Part shown: in pieces, positions 54,353 to 63,577 of the stretch
Layout of the letters: each line of letters starts with the position of its first letter
Position numbering within the stretch: position 1 is the stretch's first letter
Assembly (NCBI GenBank): GCA_963781155.1
Contig: CAWAEC010000007.1
Coordinates: forward strand, 434,001 to 498,000
Direction of reading: 5' to 3'
DNA length: 64,000 nt
From: PALSA-693 sp963781155
GTDB taxonomy: Bacteria; Actinomycetota; Acidimicrobiia; Acidimicrobiales; Palsa-688
Position numbers and translations under genes: made by a program
The notes under the pieces: generated by a model
Told to the model about the DNA's origin: nothing
What the model saw: the letters and a program-made list of their open reading frames with translations, nothing else
Databases searched by the model: none

Positions 54353-54748
54353 CGTCGTCTCCTCGTCGTCTCCTCGTCGTCCCACACCTCTCGGTCTATC
54401 CGCGCTGATATTGGGGCCGGATGGCCCGCCGTGTCAAAGAGCGGAATAATGCGCTGATCCGGAGATCCGGCGGCGGGGACCCCGGGCCCGGGGGGTGTGG
54501 CCCGGGCTCCCGTCCGTTGGCGCCACCTGTCGCTGGGGGTTCGCCGTTGCGCCTCTCCATACAACCCTCTCATCTCGCCTTTCGGGCCACGACGGGATGA
54601 ACATCAGAGGAAATCCGTACCAAGACGAGCCCACCGATCCCGGGCATGTGGGGTGAGTCTGTGTACGTGGCCGGTCATCGGTGGGGGCGTCGGGCCCGGT
54701 TGTTCGGACTGTTCGGCCTGCCCGGCGACGCGCCGTCCTGACGGAGAA
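54353..54748. other. Intergenic stretch without a supported gene
   Basis: About 395 bp between the DinB gene start and the GH15 gene end. It holds a CCCCGGGCCCGGGG palindrome near 54480-54495 and otherwise nothing I can assign. Small frames here lack starts and family patterns. Confidence 0.4.
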
Positions 54749-56606
54749 TCACGACGCTCCGGTGTGGTGTGCTGGCGGCCTCCCGTCGGGACGCGCAGGC
54801 TGGCGCCGGCTTCGCTGCGCCGAGGGTCCCCCTTTGGCGTCGGCGAGATTGGCGGCAGTGTTGATCAGCGATACGTGAGAGAACGCCTGCGGGAAATTTC
54901 CGAGCATGCGGTTCGCCGCCGGGTCGTACTCCTCCGATAGCAGCCCGACGTCATTGCAGAGCCCGCGCAAACGCTCGAAGATCGCTCTCGCTTCATCGAG
55001 CTCACCCATGAGCGTGAGGTTGTCGGCCAGCCAAAAGGTGGTCATGAGGAACGCCCCCTCACCGCCGGGGAGACCGTCGACGTCATTACCCTCGGTTTGG
55101 TAACGACGGACGAAGCCATCCTGGTCCAGTTCCTTCTGAATGGCCCGAACGGTACCGACGATGCGGGGATCGTCCGGCGGGAGGAAGCCGACGATGGCCA
55201 TCATCAGCAAGCTGGCGTCGAGCAGCTTGGAGCCGTAGTACTGCGTGAAAGCATTGAGATCTGAATCGAAGCCGTTTTGGAGGACGTCCGCGTGGATGCG
55301 GTCGCGGATCTCGGTCCAGTGCGGGATCCGATCCGCGGGCAGGACCTGGTAATCCCGTGCGAGCGCGACGGCACGGTCGAAGGCCACCCAGGCCATGACC
55401 TTCGAGTGGGTGAACTGGCGCATGGGACCTCGTACCTCCCAAATCCCGTTGTCGGGCTGGTCCCAGATGGTCTCCAGGTGATCCAGGATGGCCAGCAGGA
55501 GCCCGGGACCCCAATCGACCTCATGAGGCAGCGCATTTCGGGACGCGGTGAGGGCCGAGTCCAGCACCTCCCCGAACACGTCGAGTTGGCGTTGCGTCGA
55601 CGCCTGGTTTCCGACACGCACGGGCCGGGACTTTTCGTAGCCGGGAAGGTACTCGAGCTCAAACTCCGTGAGCCGTCGCTCGCCGCCGACACCGTACATG
55701 ATCTGGAGCTGGCCCGGACTTCCGGCGACGGCGCGCCGTAGCCAATGAGCCCAGGCTGCGGCCTCCTCGGCGTAGCCCGAGATCAGCATCGACTGCAGGG
55801 TCAACGTGGCGTCGCGGAGCCACGTGTATCGGTAATCCCAGTTGCGGACCCCTCCCAGCCATTCTGGCAGCGACGTGGTGGCGGCCGCACAGACGCCTCC
55901 GGTGGGCTCGTACGTCAGCGCTTTCAACGTGATCAGGGAACGAACGACATCATCCCGGTACCGTCCTCGATACGTGCAGCGCTGCGCCCATTCGCGCCAC
56001 CATCGTCGAGCTTGATTTCGAGTGGCAAGGCTGTCGAGCGGGAGCGGCTCACGACTCGCGGAGGGAAACCAGGTGAGCGAGAATGATCGCCGCGCTGTCC
56101 GCGCTGACTTCGAAGGAAGCCACCGTCCGGTGATCGGTGCCATGCAGAGGCAATGGGCTGTGAAAACGCAGCCCATCGCTGCCTGCGACCAGCACCAGCC
56201 CGTCACCCGTGGCGGTGACCCAGGGGGTGACGGCGCCGTATTCGTAGCGCACGATCAGCTCCAGTTCCATCTCGACGACGCCAGCTCGGCCCTCCACGAT
56301 GCGGTGGATGGAGGGCGCGTCGTGTTGGGGCGGCATGAAATCCGTCAGTGCCACCTGGCCGGTCGGAGTCTCGAACACCGTTTCGAGGACCAGTGTGTCC
56401 GGTTCGTATCGGCGGGAGACCTTCGTCACCTGACCTTTGGGTGCCAGCAGCCAGCGGCCGTTCTCTTCCGTTCCGAGCAGGGCGGCAAAAACCGCACCAG
56501 AATCGATCCTGGGTGCACACCACCAGTCGATCGAGCCCTGTCGATCCACCAGTCCGACCGTTTTGGTGTCCCCAATAATGGCGTAGTCCTCGATCCTGCC
56601 TGCCAT
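54749..56606 (-). CDS. GH15 family glycosidase (glucoamylase/trehalase type), frameshifted near 56078
   Basis: A ~618-residue (alpha/alpha)6-barrel glycoside hydrolase. The N-terminal beta domain begins IEDYAIIGDTKTVGLVDRQG and DWWCAPRIDSGAVFAALLG. The catalytic barrel has the strongly conserved RSLITLKALTYEPTGG, TTSLPEWLGGVRNWDYRYTW and LRDATLTLQSML, with the general acid Glu expected near SEEYDP. Frame changes between AIIL and LTWFPSASREP: one extra base, or a 4-bp duplication within CTCGCTC, near 56073-56082. ATG 56606 has GGGAGGA upstream. It may degrade trehalose or short alpha-glucans in the cytoplasm. Confidence 0.87.
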
Positions 56607-56688
56607 CAGTCCTCCCTTCACCCGGCGGCCACGCTAGCGTCGTGTGGCGCCCGCGGCGGGGAGCACCGGCCCACAGGGCTGCTGTCGC

Positions 56689-57333
56689 TCAACCAGCCCG
56701 TGACGCCCAGGCTCGCCCGGTGCCGTGTGCAGCACCAGTAACCTCGTTTTCGGCGTTGCTTACACGACCCGGCAGATGCTTGAGGTCGATTGCCACGACG
56801 GTCAGCACTGCGCCATAGATGATGCTCCATATCCTGATGGCCAGCACGGTGGCAACCAGGGTGAGGCCGGGGCGATCCAGCAGCCAAAAGGAGAGAACTA
56901 TCTCGGCGATGCCCAGGGCCAGATACAGGCCCCAGTAGGGCAGCACCTGCCGAGCGCTGATGGATCCGGCGATCGTCATGATGCCGCTGAAAAGCACCCA
57001 CCAGCCAATGAACGCCGCGATCACCAGCAGCGTCGGCCCCGGCCACACCCACACGGCCACTCCGACGGCGACCTCGAGCAGTCCGAGGGCGATCGACCAG
57101 CCACGGGCGCTGCCGTCGAGCGGGAGACTGAACATCGTGAAAATGCCACGGAACAGAAACAGGACGCCCAGGAAGACGGCGAGGTCGGCCACGGACCACT
57201 TGATGAGCACGATGAGCCCTCCTGCGACGATGCTGATGATGCCGCTCAACAGCAGGCTCCACCACGCCCCGCTCACCGACTGGATGACGTCGTTGGCCCG
57301 GGATCGCGAAGCGAGGGGATTGGTGACGAGCAT
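56689..57333 (-). CDS. HdeD-family (DUF308) membrane protein, second copy
   Basis: A 214-residue relative of the protein at 43947, with six hydrophobic segments (SLLLSGIISIVAGGLIVLIK, LAVFLGVLFLFRGIFTMFSL, LTLVATVLAIRIWSIIYGAV) and an extra polar C-terminal tail of about 35 residues. AAGGAGGAAA precedes ATG 57333. Precise role unknown. About 80 bp upstream of the GH15 gene on the same strand, so possibly cotranscribed. Confidence 0.85.
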   Translation of the reverse strand: MLVTNPLASRSRANDVIQSVSGAWWSLLLSGIISIVAGGLIVLIKWSVADLAVFLGVLFLFRGIFTMFSLPLDGSARGWSIALGLLEVAVGVAVWVWPGPTLLVIAAFIGWWVLFSGIMTIAGSISARQVLPYWGLYLALGIAEIVLSFWLLDRPGLTLVATVLAIRIWSIIYGAVLTVVAIDLKHLPGRVSNAENEVTGAAHGTGRAWASRAG

Positions 57334-57451
57334 GATTTCCTCCTTGAGATGATGAAATCAGGATCGCCGAGAAGGGCGGACCGGGCTATCCCGCGGATAC
57401 GTGGTTCGCCGCACTTCGCTTCGACGCGTACCGGCTCCGCATCGAGAATCC

Positions 57452-60151
57452 TCAGACGTAATCGCGTCCTTCGGCGATTTTCAGGGCGAACCAGCCGACG
57501 GGGATAGTCAGCCAGTAGGTCAATAGCCGGTAGATCAGCACTGCCGATGCCGCGGCGCCCGGCGGCATGCCGAGGGCCGACAGTCCGGCAATGAGAGCAG
57601 CCTCCAGGGCTCCGAGGCCGCCGGGCACCGGGGCGGCGCTCGCCAGCACGTGTGCTCCCAGGTAGATCGCTCCCACTTGGACAAAGGGGAGATGGCCGCC
57701 GACCGCGTGGACGCAGAGGGCCAGGGCGACGATCTGGACCATGGGCCCCCCCAGCGCGCCCACCGTGACGAGGGCCACCTGATGGGGACTTTTTGCCACT
57801 CCGGCCAAAGTGCTGCCGGCTGACCGCAGAAAAGCCCAGATCTTGTTACGGAAGAACCGGCGTCCCCAGGGGGTCAGCCCCACGAGGGCCAAGGCGGCCA
57901 GAACGACGCTGATAGCAAGCAGGACCGATTGGCGGGGATGCCAGCTGAAATGGACGGCCGTGTGACGACCGGTGACGGCGAAAAAGACCGCCAGCAGGAC
58001 GAGATTCCCTCCCGTGCTGGCCAGGGTGAGCACCCCGACGGATCCGGTGGCGGCCCCAGTGTCGACGCCGGCTTTCTGTAAGTAGCGGAGGTTCAACGCC
58101 ATGCCCCCCACGTTGTTGGGGGTGATGCGGTTGAGGAACGATCCGCCGAATTCCACTACATACGTCGATCCGAACGGCAACTGGGCCGGGACGGCGCCGC
58201 GCTGGAGGATGGTCGAAAATGCCTGGGCCACGAAGATCGCTGGCACGGCCGCCAGCACCCACCACCAGTTCGCGTGACCGAGAGCACGTATAGCCCCTCC
58301 GGCATTGGCCAGCTGCGGAAGCACCAGGTAGATGACCGCAAAGGCCCCGAGCAGTGTCAACGCCCGCTTCCAGGTGAAGCGCGACAGTTGCTCCAGCTTC
58401 GGTGCCGGTTCTCCGGTGGCCTCCGACACTGCGCTGCGAACGTCCTTGAGCAGGTCGGGTCGCCCCCCTGGCATCAGCCGCCGCCGTCGCCCGCCGCCGA
58501 GCGACTCCGCCCGGGCGCGGTCGTAGGCGCGAAGCTGGGCCTGAGTGGTGGCCGACATGGCAAGTGGTTGCAAGTAAGGGGCGGCCGCCACGACCGGCGC
58601 GGCGCCGAGCGTCGCAACGGCAGAGGTCACCGTCCGCTCCACGCCGACATGAAGGGCAAGAGAGGCCAGCAATTCGGCGACGTCGGTGGCAAGTTGCGGG
58701 TCACCGGCGCCCAACTGTGCCAGCACCAGCCCGGTAATCCAGGCGTGGTCGTTGCCGTCGACGAGCACTTTGTCGCAGCGCAGCCGTCGATGGGCCAGTC
58801 GATGCTTGCCCAGGTGCGCCACGCTCTGCCAGAGGTCGGTCAGGGCCGCGTCGGCAAGGCGCTCCGGGGACACCAGATCGAGACGCTGGCCGCCCACGTC
58901 GACCCAGGCGACCAGGGCGCTCGGCGGTCCCCGGCGGCTGAGGACCGGATAGGCGACCAGCGGTTCGGGGACCCGTGCGCCGGCACCGCGGGCGGCCACC
59001 ATGGCCAGTGTCTCGTGCTCGGCAGCCGACTCGACCGTGGTTCCGAGGATGTCATCCTGGGGACCCCGGACGAGCAGCCATCGCGTCAAGCGGGCCAACC
59101 GGTCCTGGTCTCGATCGTCCGTCGAGTAAACACAAACGATCAGCGACGCCCCGTTCCGACCGGCTGCTCGGTACAGGGCCGGACCTTTCCTTGCCGACGG
59201 GACCTCGGTCAAAGACACCAGTTCGATTGCGCACTGGCGCAATGCGTCAACGACTTCGCTTGCCGCCGGCCGGCTGCTGCGCCCGCCAAACGCCAGGAGG
59301 AAGAGCGAGCCCACGCTGACACCCAGGGCGGCTGCTGCGGCGGCGTCGAGGGGTAAGAAGCCGCCGACGAGCACCTCGACGACCGCGATGATCGCAACCA
59401 GCCACCACAATCCGACTCGCCACCGGCGTGATAGCTCGTCGCCCCCAACGGTGAGCATCGCGGTGATGCCTGTCAGCCACGCGACGGGCGGAAACGTCAC
59501 CGCAAAGACGCCGCCCTCGCCCGCCAACAAATGCGGCCAAATGGAGGGATGGGAATTCGTCAGCAGGAGATGCGAGTCGAGCAGGCCGGCCCCGATCCCG
59601 AACAGTCCGGCCAGGATCAGCCGGCCGGCCAACGCAAACCGGCGGCCGGCGGCAACCGCGAGGATTATGGCTGGCGGGAGAAGCACGGCGATCAACTGGA
59701 CCGCCCCGGTCACCGAGTTCCGGACCACCGGCGCGATCGTGACGACCGACTCAATCAACGCTCGCTCGCTGGTCCGAACGCCGACGTGGGCCAGGCCCGC
59801 GACCAGCTGGGCTGCGACCAGAACCGCCAGCGCCAGAACCAGTCGTAACGCATCCGCGGGTCGCCGGACCCGCGTGGGCACGACAGGCGACGCGTTGATG
59901 ACGACATCCACATCCGTGTCGGCAACGTCGGTCGCGGCAGCGGCACTGCGGCCGCTCACCAGCCGGGGCGGGTCTTGCTTGCCCTCGGGGGTGGGCTCGG
60001 CTGGGGCCGACTGAACCGATTCCGAGGTGGCCGACCCGGACTCACCTGGCGTAGGGATCACTGACTCCTCGCATGGTGAGCTTCCTGGTGCCTGCCCTGC
60101 GCCCTGCTGCCCAGGTTGGCTGGCGGATCCGATAAGCGGGAGTCTCCTCAA
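57452..60151 (-). CDS. Large membrane protein: kinase-like middle and MprF-like (UPF0104) C-terminal domain
   Basis: An 899-residue protein. Residues 1-95 are low-complexity and disordered. Seven or so helices follow (RLVLALAVLVAAQLVAGLAH to AVVEVLVGGFLPLD). A soluble part of about 290 residues resembles a degraded protein-kinase-like fold (LYRAAGRNGASLIVCVYSTD, VAHLGKHRLAHRRLRCDKVL, the HRRL.CDKVLVD segment standing for a catalytic loop). The last ~310 residues are a UPF0104/LPG-synthase membrane domain with GGSFLNRITPNNVGGMALNL and APVPGGLGALEAALIAGL. A flippase or lipid-linked role is inferred. Start uncertain. Confidence 0.8.
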   Translation of the reverse strand: MRRLPLIGSASQPGQQGAGQAPGSSPCEESVIPTPGESGSATSESVQSAPAEPTPEGKQDPPRLVSGRSAAAATDVADTDVDVVINASPVVPTRVRRPADALRLVLALAVLVAAQLVAGLAHVGVRTSERALIESVVTIAPVVRNSVTGAVQLIAVLLPPAIILAVAAGRRFALAGRLILAGLFGIGAGLLDSHLLLTNSHPSIWPHLLAGEGGVFAVTFPPVAWLTGITAMLTVGGDELSRRWRVGLWWLVAIIAVVEVLVGGFLPLDAAAAAALGVSVGSLFLLAFGGRSSRPAASEVVDALRQCAIELVSLTEVPSARKGPALYRAAGRNGASLIVCVYSTDDRDQDRLARLTRWLLVRGPQDDILGTTVESAAEHETLAMVAARGAGARVPEPLVAYPVLSRRGPPSALVAWVDVGGQRLDLVSPERLADAALTDLWQSVAHLGKHRLAHRRLRCDKVLVDGNDHAWITGLVLAQLGAGDPQLATDVAELLASLALHVGVERTVTSAVATLGAAPVVAAAPYLQPLAMSATTQAQLRAYDRARAESLGGGRRRRLMPGGRPDLLKDVRSAVSEATGEPAPKLEQLSRFTWKRALTLLGAFAVIYLVLPQLANAGGAIRALGHANWWWVLAAVPAIFVAQAFSTILQRGAVPAQLPFGSTYVVEFGGSFLNRITPNNVGGMALNLRYLQKAGVDTGAATGSVGVLTLASTGGNLVLLAVFFAVTGRHTAVHFSWHPRQSVLLAISVVLAALALVGLTPWGRRFFRNKIWAFLRSAGSTLAGVAKSPHQVALVTVGALGGPMVQIVALALCVHAVGGHLPFVQVGAIYLGAHVLASAAPVPGGLGALEAALIAGLSALGMPPGAAASAVLIYRLLTYWLTIPVGWFALKIAEGRDYV

Positions 60152-60334
60152 TTTGCTGGCACTCGCCCACTACAGCTTGGGCTCCGGTGGCAGGCCACGG
60201 ATCACGCGGACGCGTGAAATCACAGAACTTGCCAGATGGTCGAGGATATGCATGACCGATATCCGCGTTCGCGTGATCCCGTGACGGCTGCAGATTGCTC
60301 ATGATGGCCGGAGGGAGTCGGAGAAAGGATCACG

Positions 60335-60988
60335 ATGCACAAGCCAAACGTCCTGTTGGAGTCCGATGTTCGGGAGCAGCTCGACTGGGACCCGATGCTT
60401 GACGACAGCCGGGTCGTCGTCAAGGGCGACGACGGAACCGTCACGTTGACCGGCGTCGTAGAAACGTTCCCGGAGGTGGGCCTGGCGACTGATGACGCCT
60501 GGGCAGTTGGTGGCGTCAAGTCCGTCCAGAACGAGTTGATGGTTGGGTTGGCCGGAGACGCTATCGCTGATGCCGACATCGCCGCCGCCTGCGCCACCGC
60601 GCTCGATGCCGACAGGCTCGTCCCGCACGGGGCTGTCACCGCGACGGTCGCTGACGGCTTCGTGACGCTGACAGGTGAGGTGCGCCGCCACTTTCAACGG
60701 CGGGTGGCCGAGCATATCGTTGGCCGGGTGGCCGGCGTCCGGGGTGTCACTGACCGGATCACCCTGTCCGACCAGCCCATTCCCAGTGACGTGGCCGATC
60801 GAATCAACAAGGCCTTCGAACGCAACGCCATTATCGACGGCTCTCTCATCAAGGTGTCCAACGTCGGTCACACCATCTATCTGGATGGCACTGTCGGATC
60901 GCACGCGGCCATGGATGCTGCCCTCGACACCGCTTGGGATGCCCCTGGTGTCAATGAGGTGATCAACCGCCTGGTGATCGTCCCCTGA
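60335..60988 (+). CDS. Triple BON-domain protein
   Basis: A 217-residue protein with three BON domains: VREQLDWDPMLDDSRVVVKG with GTVTLTGVVETFPE; IAAACATALDADRLVPHGAV with GFVTLTGEVRRHFQRRVAEH; and ADRINKAFERNAIIDGSLIK with HTIYLDGTVGSHAAMDAA. Single or multiple BON proteins bind lipids or help stress resistance at membranes. No signal peptide is seen, so it is cytoplasmic. AGAAAGGATCACG precedes ATG 60335. Divergent from the large membrane protein. Confidence 0.9.
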   Translation: MHKPNVLLESDVREQLDWDPMLDDSRVVVKGDDGTVTLTGVVETFPEVGLATDDAWAVGGVKSVQNELMVGLAGDAIADADIAAACATALDADRLVPHGAVTATVADGFVTLTGEVRRHFQRRVAEHIVGRVAGVRGVTDRITLSDQPIPSDVADRINKAFERNAIIDGSLIKVSNVGHTIYLDGTVGSHAAMDAALDTAWDAPGVNEVINRLVIVP

Positions 60989-61049
60989 CGCCTCTGCGCT
61001 GGAGCGCGATCGCCCCAAGGGTAGGTTGCGCACAAGAAGGGAGCTGCAT

Positions 61050-62159
61050 GTGGGCACGACTCGTCTGTCCGCACCGTGGTGGTCAGCGGCAGCGGCGACG
61101 CTGCTCTCTGTCGCCGCAATCGCGCTGACATCTTGCGGTGGAGCAAGTTCGAGCGCTCCGCCGCCGTCGACGTCAACCCCGCCAGCCAGCGTGTATGTAG
61201 GTTCCGCTTCCTCACAGGCATCGCAACCGCCGCAATCCAACGTCGGGGCGTTGGCGGCCTTGCAACAGGCATTCCTGACTGTGGTCGCCAGGGTCCGCCC
61301 GGAAGTGGTCGAGGTCAGTACGGACAACGACCTGGGCTCCGGGGTGGTGTTCGACTCGCAGGGCGATATCATCACGAACAACCACGTTGTGGGGTCAGCG
61401 ACGACCTTTCAAGTTCAGACGATCTCAGGTCGGACGCTGAGCGCCACGTTGGTAGGCGCCTACCCTCCGGACGACATCGCCGTGATCAGGGCCAGCGGGC
61501 CGCTTGGGGTCCCCCCTGCCACGTGGGGTTCTTCGGCAACGCTGCAAACTGGCAGCATCGTCTTCGCGGTTGGGAGCCCGCTCGGGTTGGCGAGTTCGGT
61601 CACGGAAGGCATCGTGAGTTACAACGGGCGCCCGGTAAGTGAAGGAAACGGGGTCGACCTGCCCTCGACGATCCAGACCAGCGCCGCCATCAATCCGGGG
61701 AATAGTGGCGGCGCCCTGGTCGACCTCACCGGTGCGGTTGTGGGCATTCCTACGCTGGCAGCGCTTGATCAGGAGGAGGGGGGTGCAGCCGGGGGGATCG
61801 GCTTTGCCATCCCCAGCGACATGGTGAAGCCAATCGCGGCGCAGCTCATCGCCACGGGTCGTGTCACCAACAGCGGCCGAGCAGCCCTCGAGATTCAAGG
61901 ATCCGACGGTGTCGACTCGGCCGGCAATCCCGTTGGGGTCGTGGTGGGGGCGGTGCCACCTGGTAGCGGCGTGGCCAGGGCCGGCGTGAGCCCCGGCGAC
62001 ATCATCACGGCGGTCTCCGGTCAGCCCACGCCGACCCTGGCGGAGCTCCAGGATGTGCTTGCCGGCCTACAGCCCGGTTCCACCGTCAGCGCCAGCATCG
62101 TGACGCCGGCTGGCGCCGTGCGTTCCGTGACGGTTGTCCTCGGCCAGCTGAACGGGTGA
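61050..62159 (+). CDS. HtrA/DegP-like serine protease lipoprotein with PDZ domain
   Basis: A 369-residue exported protease. Signal peptide with lipobox (AAATLLSVAAIALTSC), then a Ser/Pro-rich linker. The trypsin-like domain has His in DIITNNHVVG, Asp in YPPDDIAVIRA and Ser in AAINPGNSGGALVD. A C-terminal PDZ domain has GVVVGAVPPGSGVARAGVSP and IITAVSGQPTPTLAEL. Envelope quality control. GTG 61050 is preferred: AGGGAG lies 8 nt upstream, while TTG 61026 would put a charged tail before the signal. Confidence 0.92.
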   Translation: MGTTRLSAPWWSAAAATLLSVAAIALTSCGGASSSAPPPSTSTPPASVYVGSASSQASQPPQSNVGALAALQQAFLTVVARVRPEVVEVSTDNDLGSGVVFDSQGDIITNNHVVGSATTFQVQTISGRTLSATLVGAYPPDDIAVIRASGPLGVPPATWGSSATLQTGSIVFAVGSPLGLASSVTEGIVSYNGRPVSEGNGVDLPSTIQTSAAINPGNSGGALVDLTGAVVGIPTLAALDQEEGGAAGGIGFAIPSDMVKPIAAQLIATGRVTNSGRAALEIQGSDGVDSAGNPVGVVVGAVPPGSGVARAGVSPGDIITAVSGQPTPTLAELQDVLAGLQPGSTVSASIVTPAGAVRSVTVVLGQLNG

Positions 62160-62331
62160 CCGGGTCTCGGCGGGGGGACCGCCTCGTGCGCGACAGGTCT
62201 GTAGCCCGGGGAGCTCCGAAGCGCTCGAAGCTGGGCCGAACCGGGGCGGCGTGAGTTCGGCTTGGCGGCGGGACGGTGTGGGCTGCTGTAAAAACTGTGG
62301 ACCATCCGGCGCCGATACCAAGGAGGGAGCC

Positions 62332-62777
62332 ATGAAGTCCAAGGTCGTCGAGGATGCGGATGTAGTTACCTACGTCGTTGTGTGCGATCCGGGCGACGAG
62401 GCGGTCGCCGCCCTGTCGCAGTTTGCCCCGCGGAGCGTCTTGAAGCTGCCGAGATCACTGCCGTCGGTGGGTTCGAGCGAGCCATTGTGGGCTGGTTCGA
62501 CCGCGCCGCCCGGGACTACCGGCGCATCCAGGTTGATGAGCAGTGCGAGCTGCTGTCCCTGGTCGGTGACATTGCTCAGGGTCAGGACGGGCCGGTTCTC
62601 CACGTGCACGTGGTACTCGGCCTCTCAGACGGAACGACGCGTGGGGGCCACCTCCTCGAGGGGCGCGTGTTCCCGACGCTCGAAGCGATTGTGACCGAAA
62701 CTCCGGCACGGCTGGCCCGGGTGATGCGTCCCGACCTCGGGATCGCGCTCATCGATCTGGATCGATCCGAGTCCTGA
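62332..62777 (+). CDS. PPC-domain (DUF296) protein, frameshifted near 62428
   Basis: A single PCC/DUF296 domain of about 147 residues. The first part (SKVVEDADVVTYVVVCDPGD, AVAALSQFA) is read from ATG 62332, which has AGGAGGGAG upstream. The rest (AERLEAAEITAVGGFERAIV, HVHVVLGLSDGTTRGGHLLE, ETPARLARVMRPDLGIALID) continues in another frame. One missing base in GCCCCGCGG (about 62424-62432) explains the shift. HVHVVLG...GGH is the family's metal/AT-hook-associated core. Function of bacterial stand-alone forms is unknown. Confidence 0.8.
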
Positions 62778-62860
62778 CCTGAGGCCGGCCGGGCACCCGG
62801 ACAGCACGTGTTCTGCCTTTCTTGGTTTGAAACACGGGCGGTGTTTCGCGGCGCGGGTTT

Positions 62861-63577
62861 TCAGTGCCCGGCGGCCTGGCCGCCATCGACGTGGAGGGTC
62901 TCGCCGGTGACGAATGTGGCTCGCTCCAGATAGAGAATGGCGTCGACGACATCGCTGACCTCTCCCACCCGGCCCAGTGGGTGCAAGGCTCCCATTCCGT
63001 CGTACGAGGCCGCGTCGTGCAGGGGGGTCCTGATCACTCCAAGTGAGACAGCGTTGACGCGCACGCCGCGAGCCGCGTATTCGATGGCGAGGGAGCGGGC
63101 AACCGCAACCAGGCCGCCCTTGGTGAGGGCCGTCAGTGCCGAAGGCTGGCTGCTGTCCGCATGCTCGACCAGGCTGGTGCTGACGTTGACGATATGGCCG
63201 CCGCCAAGCTCGACCATATGCCCGATGGCGCGCTGAGTGATATGAAAGAACCCGGTCAGGTTCACTGCCGTGACTTCGGCGTAATCGTCGATGGTGTAGT
63301 CGGTGAAGGGTTTTCCTATAAAGACGCCTGCGTTGTTGATCAGACTGTCGATCCGACCGAATTTCTCCATGGCTTGGCCCGCGACCCGCTCCGCGGTCTC
63401 GGCCGAAGCAATGTCGCCCTCCACCGTGACGTAGTCAGGGTCGTCTGACCGGGGCATCGAGCGAGCGGTTCCCACGACGGAGTATCCGTTCCCGCGGAAG
63501 CCCGCTACCAGCCCAGCACCGATGCCCTGGGAGGCTCCGGTAATGATTGCCACCTTCCGGGGTCCGGGCCCGCTCAT
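62861..63577 (-). CDS. Short-chain dehydrogenase/reductase lacking the catalytic tyrosine
   Basis: A 238-residue SDR. The cofactor motif ITGASQGIGAGLVAGF is normal, as are SLINNAGVFIGKPF and GGHIVNVSTSLVEHAD. At the active site the YxxxK pattern is absent: the region reads SSQPSALTALTKGGLVAVAR, keeping the lysine but with threonine at the tyrosine place. NAVSLGVIRTPLHD and HPLGRVGEVSDVVDAILYLE complete the fold. It overlaps the DUF3237 gene by ATGA. A known SDR subgroup shares the PSAL..LTKGG pattern. Confidence 0.88.
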   Translation of the reverse strand: MSGPGPRKVAIITGASQGIGAGLVAGFRGNGYSVVGTARSMPRSDDPDYVTVEGDIASAETAERVAGQAMEKFGRIDSLINNAGVFIGKPFTDYTIDDYAEVTAVNLTGFFHITQRAIGHMVELGGGHIVNVSTSLVEHADSSQPSALTALTKGGLVAVARSLAIEYAARGVRVNAVSLGVIRTPLHDAASYDGMGALHPLGRVGEVSDVVDAILYLERATFVTGETLHVDGGQAAGH

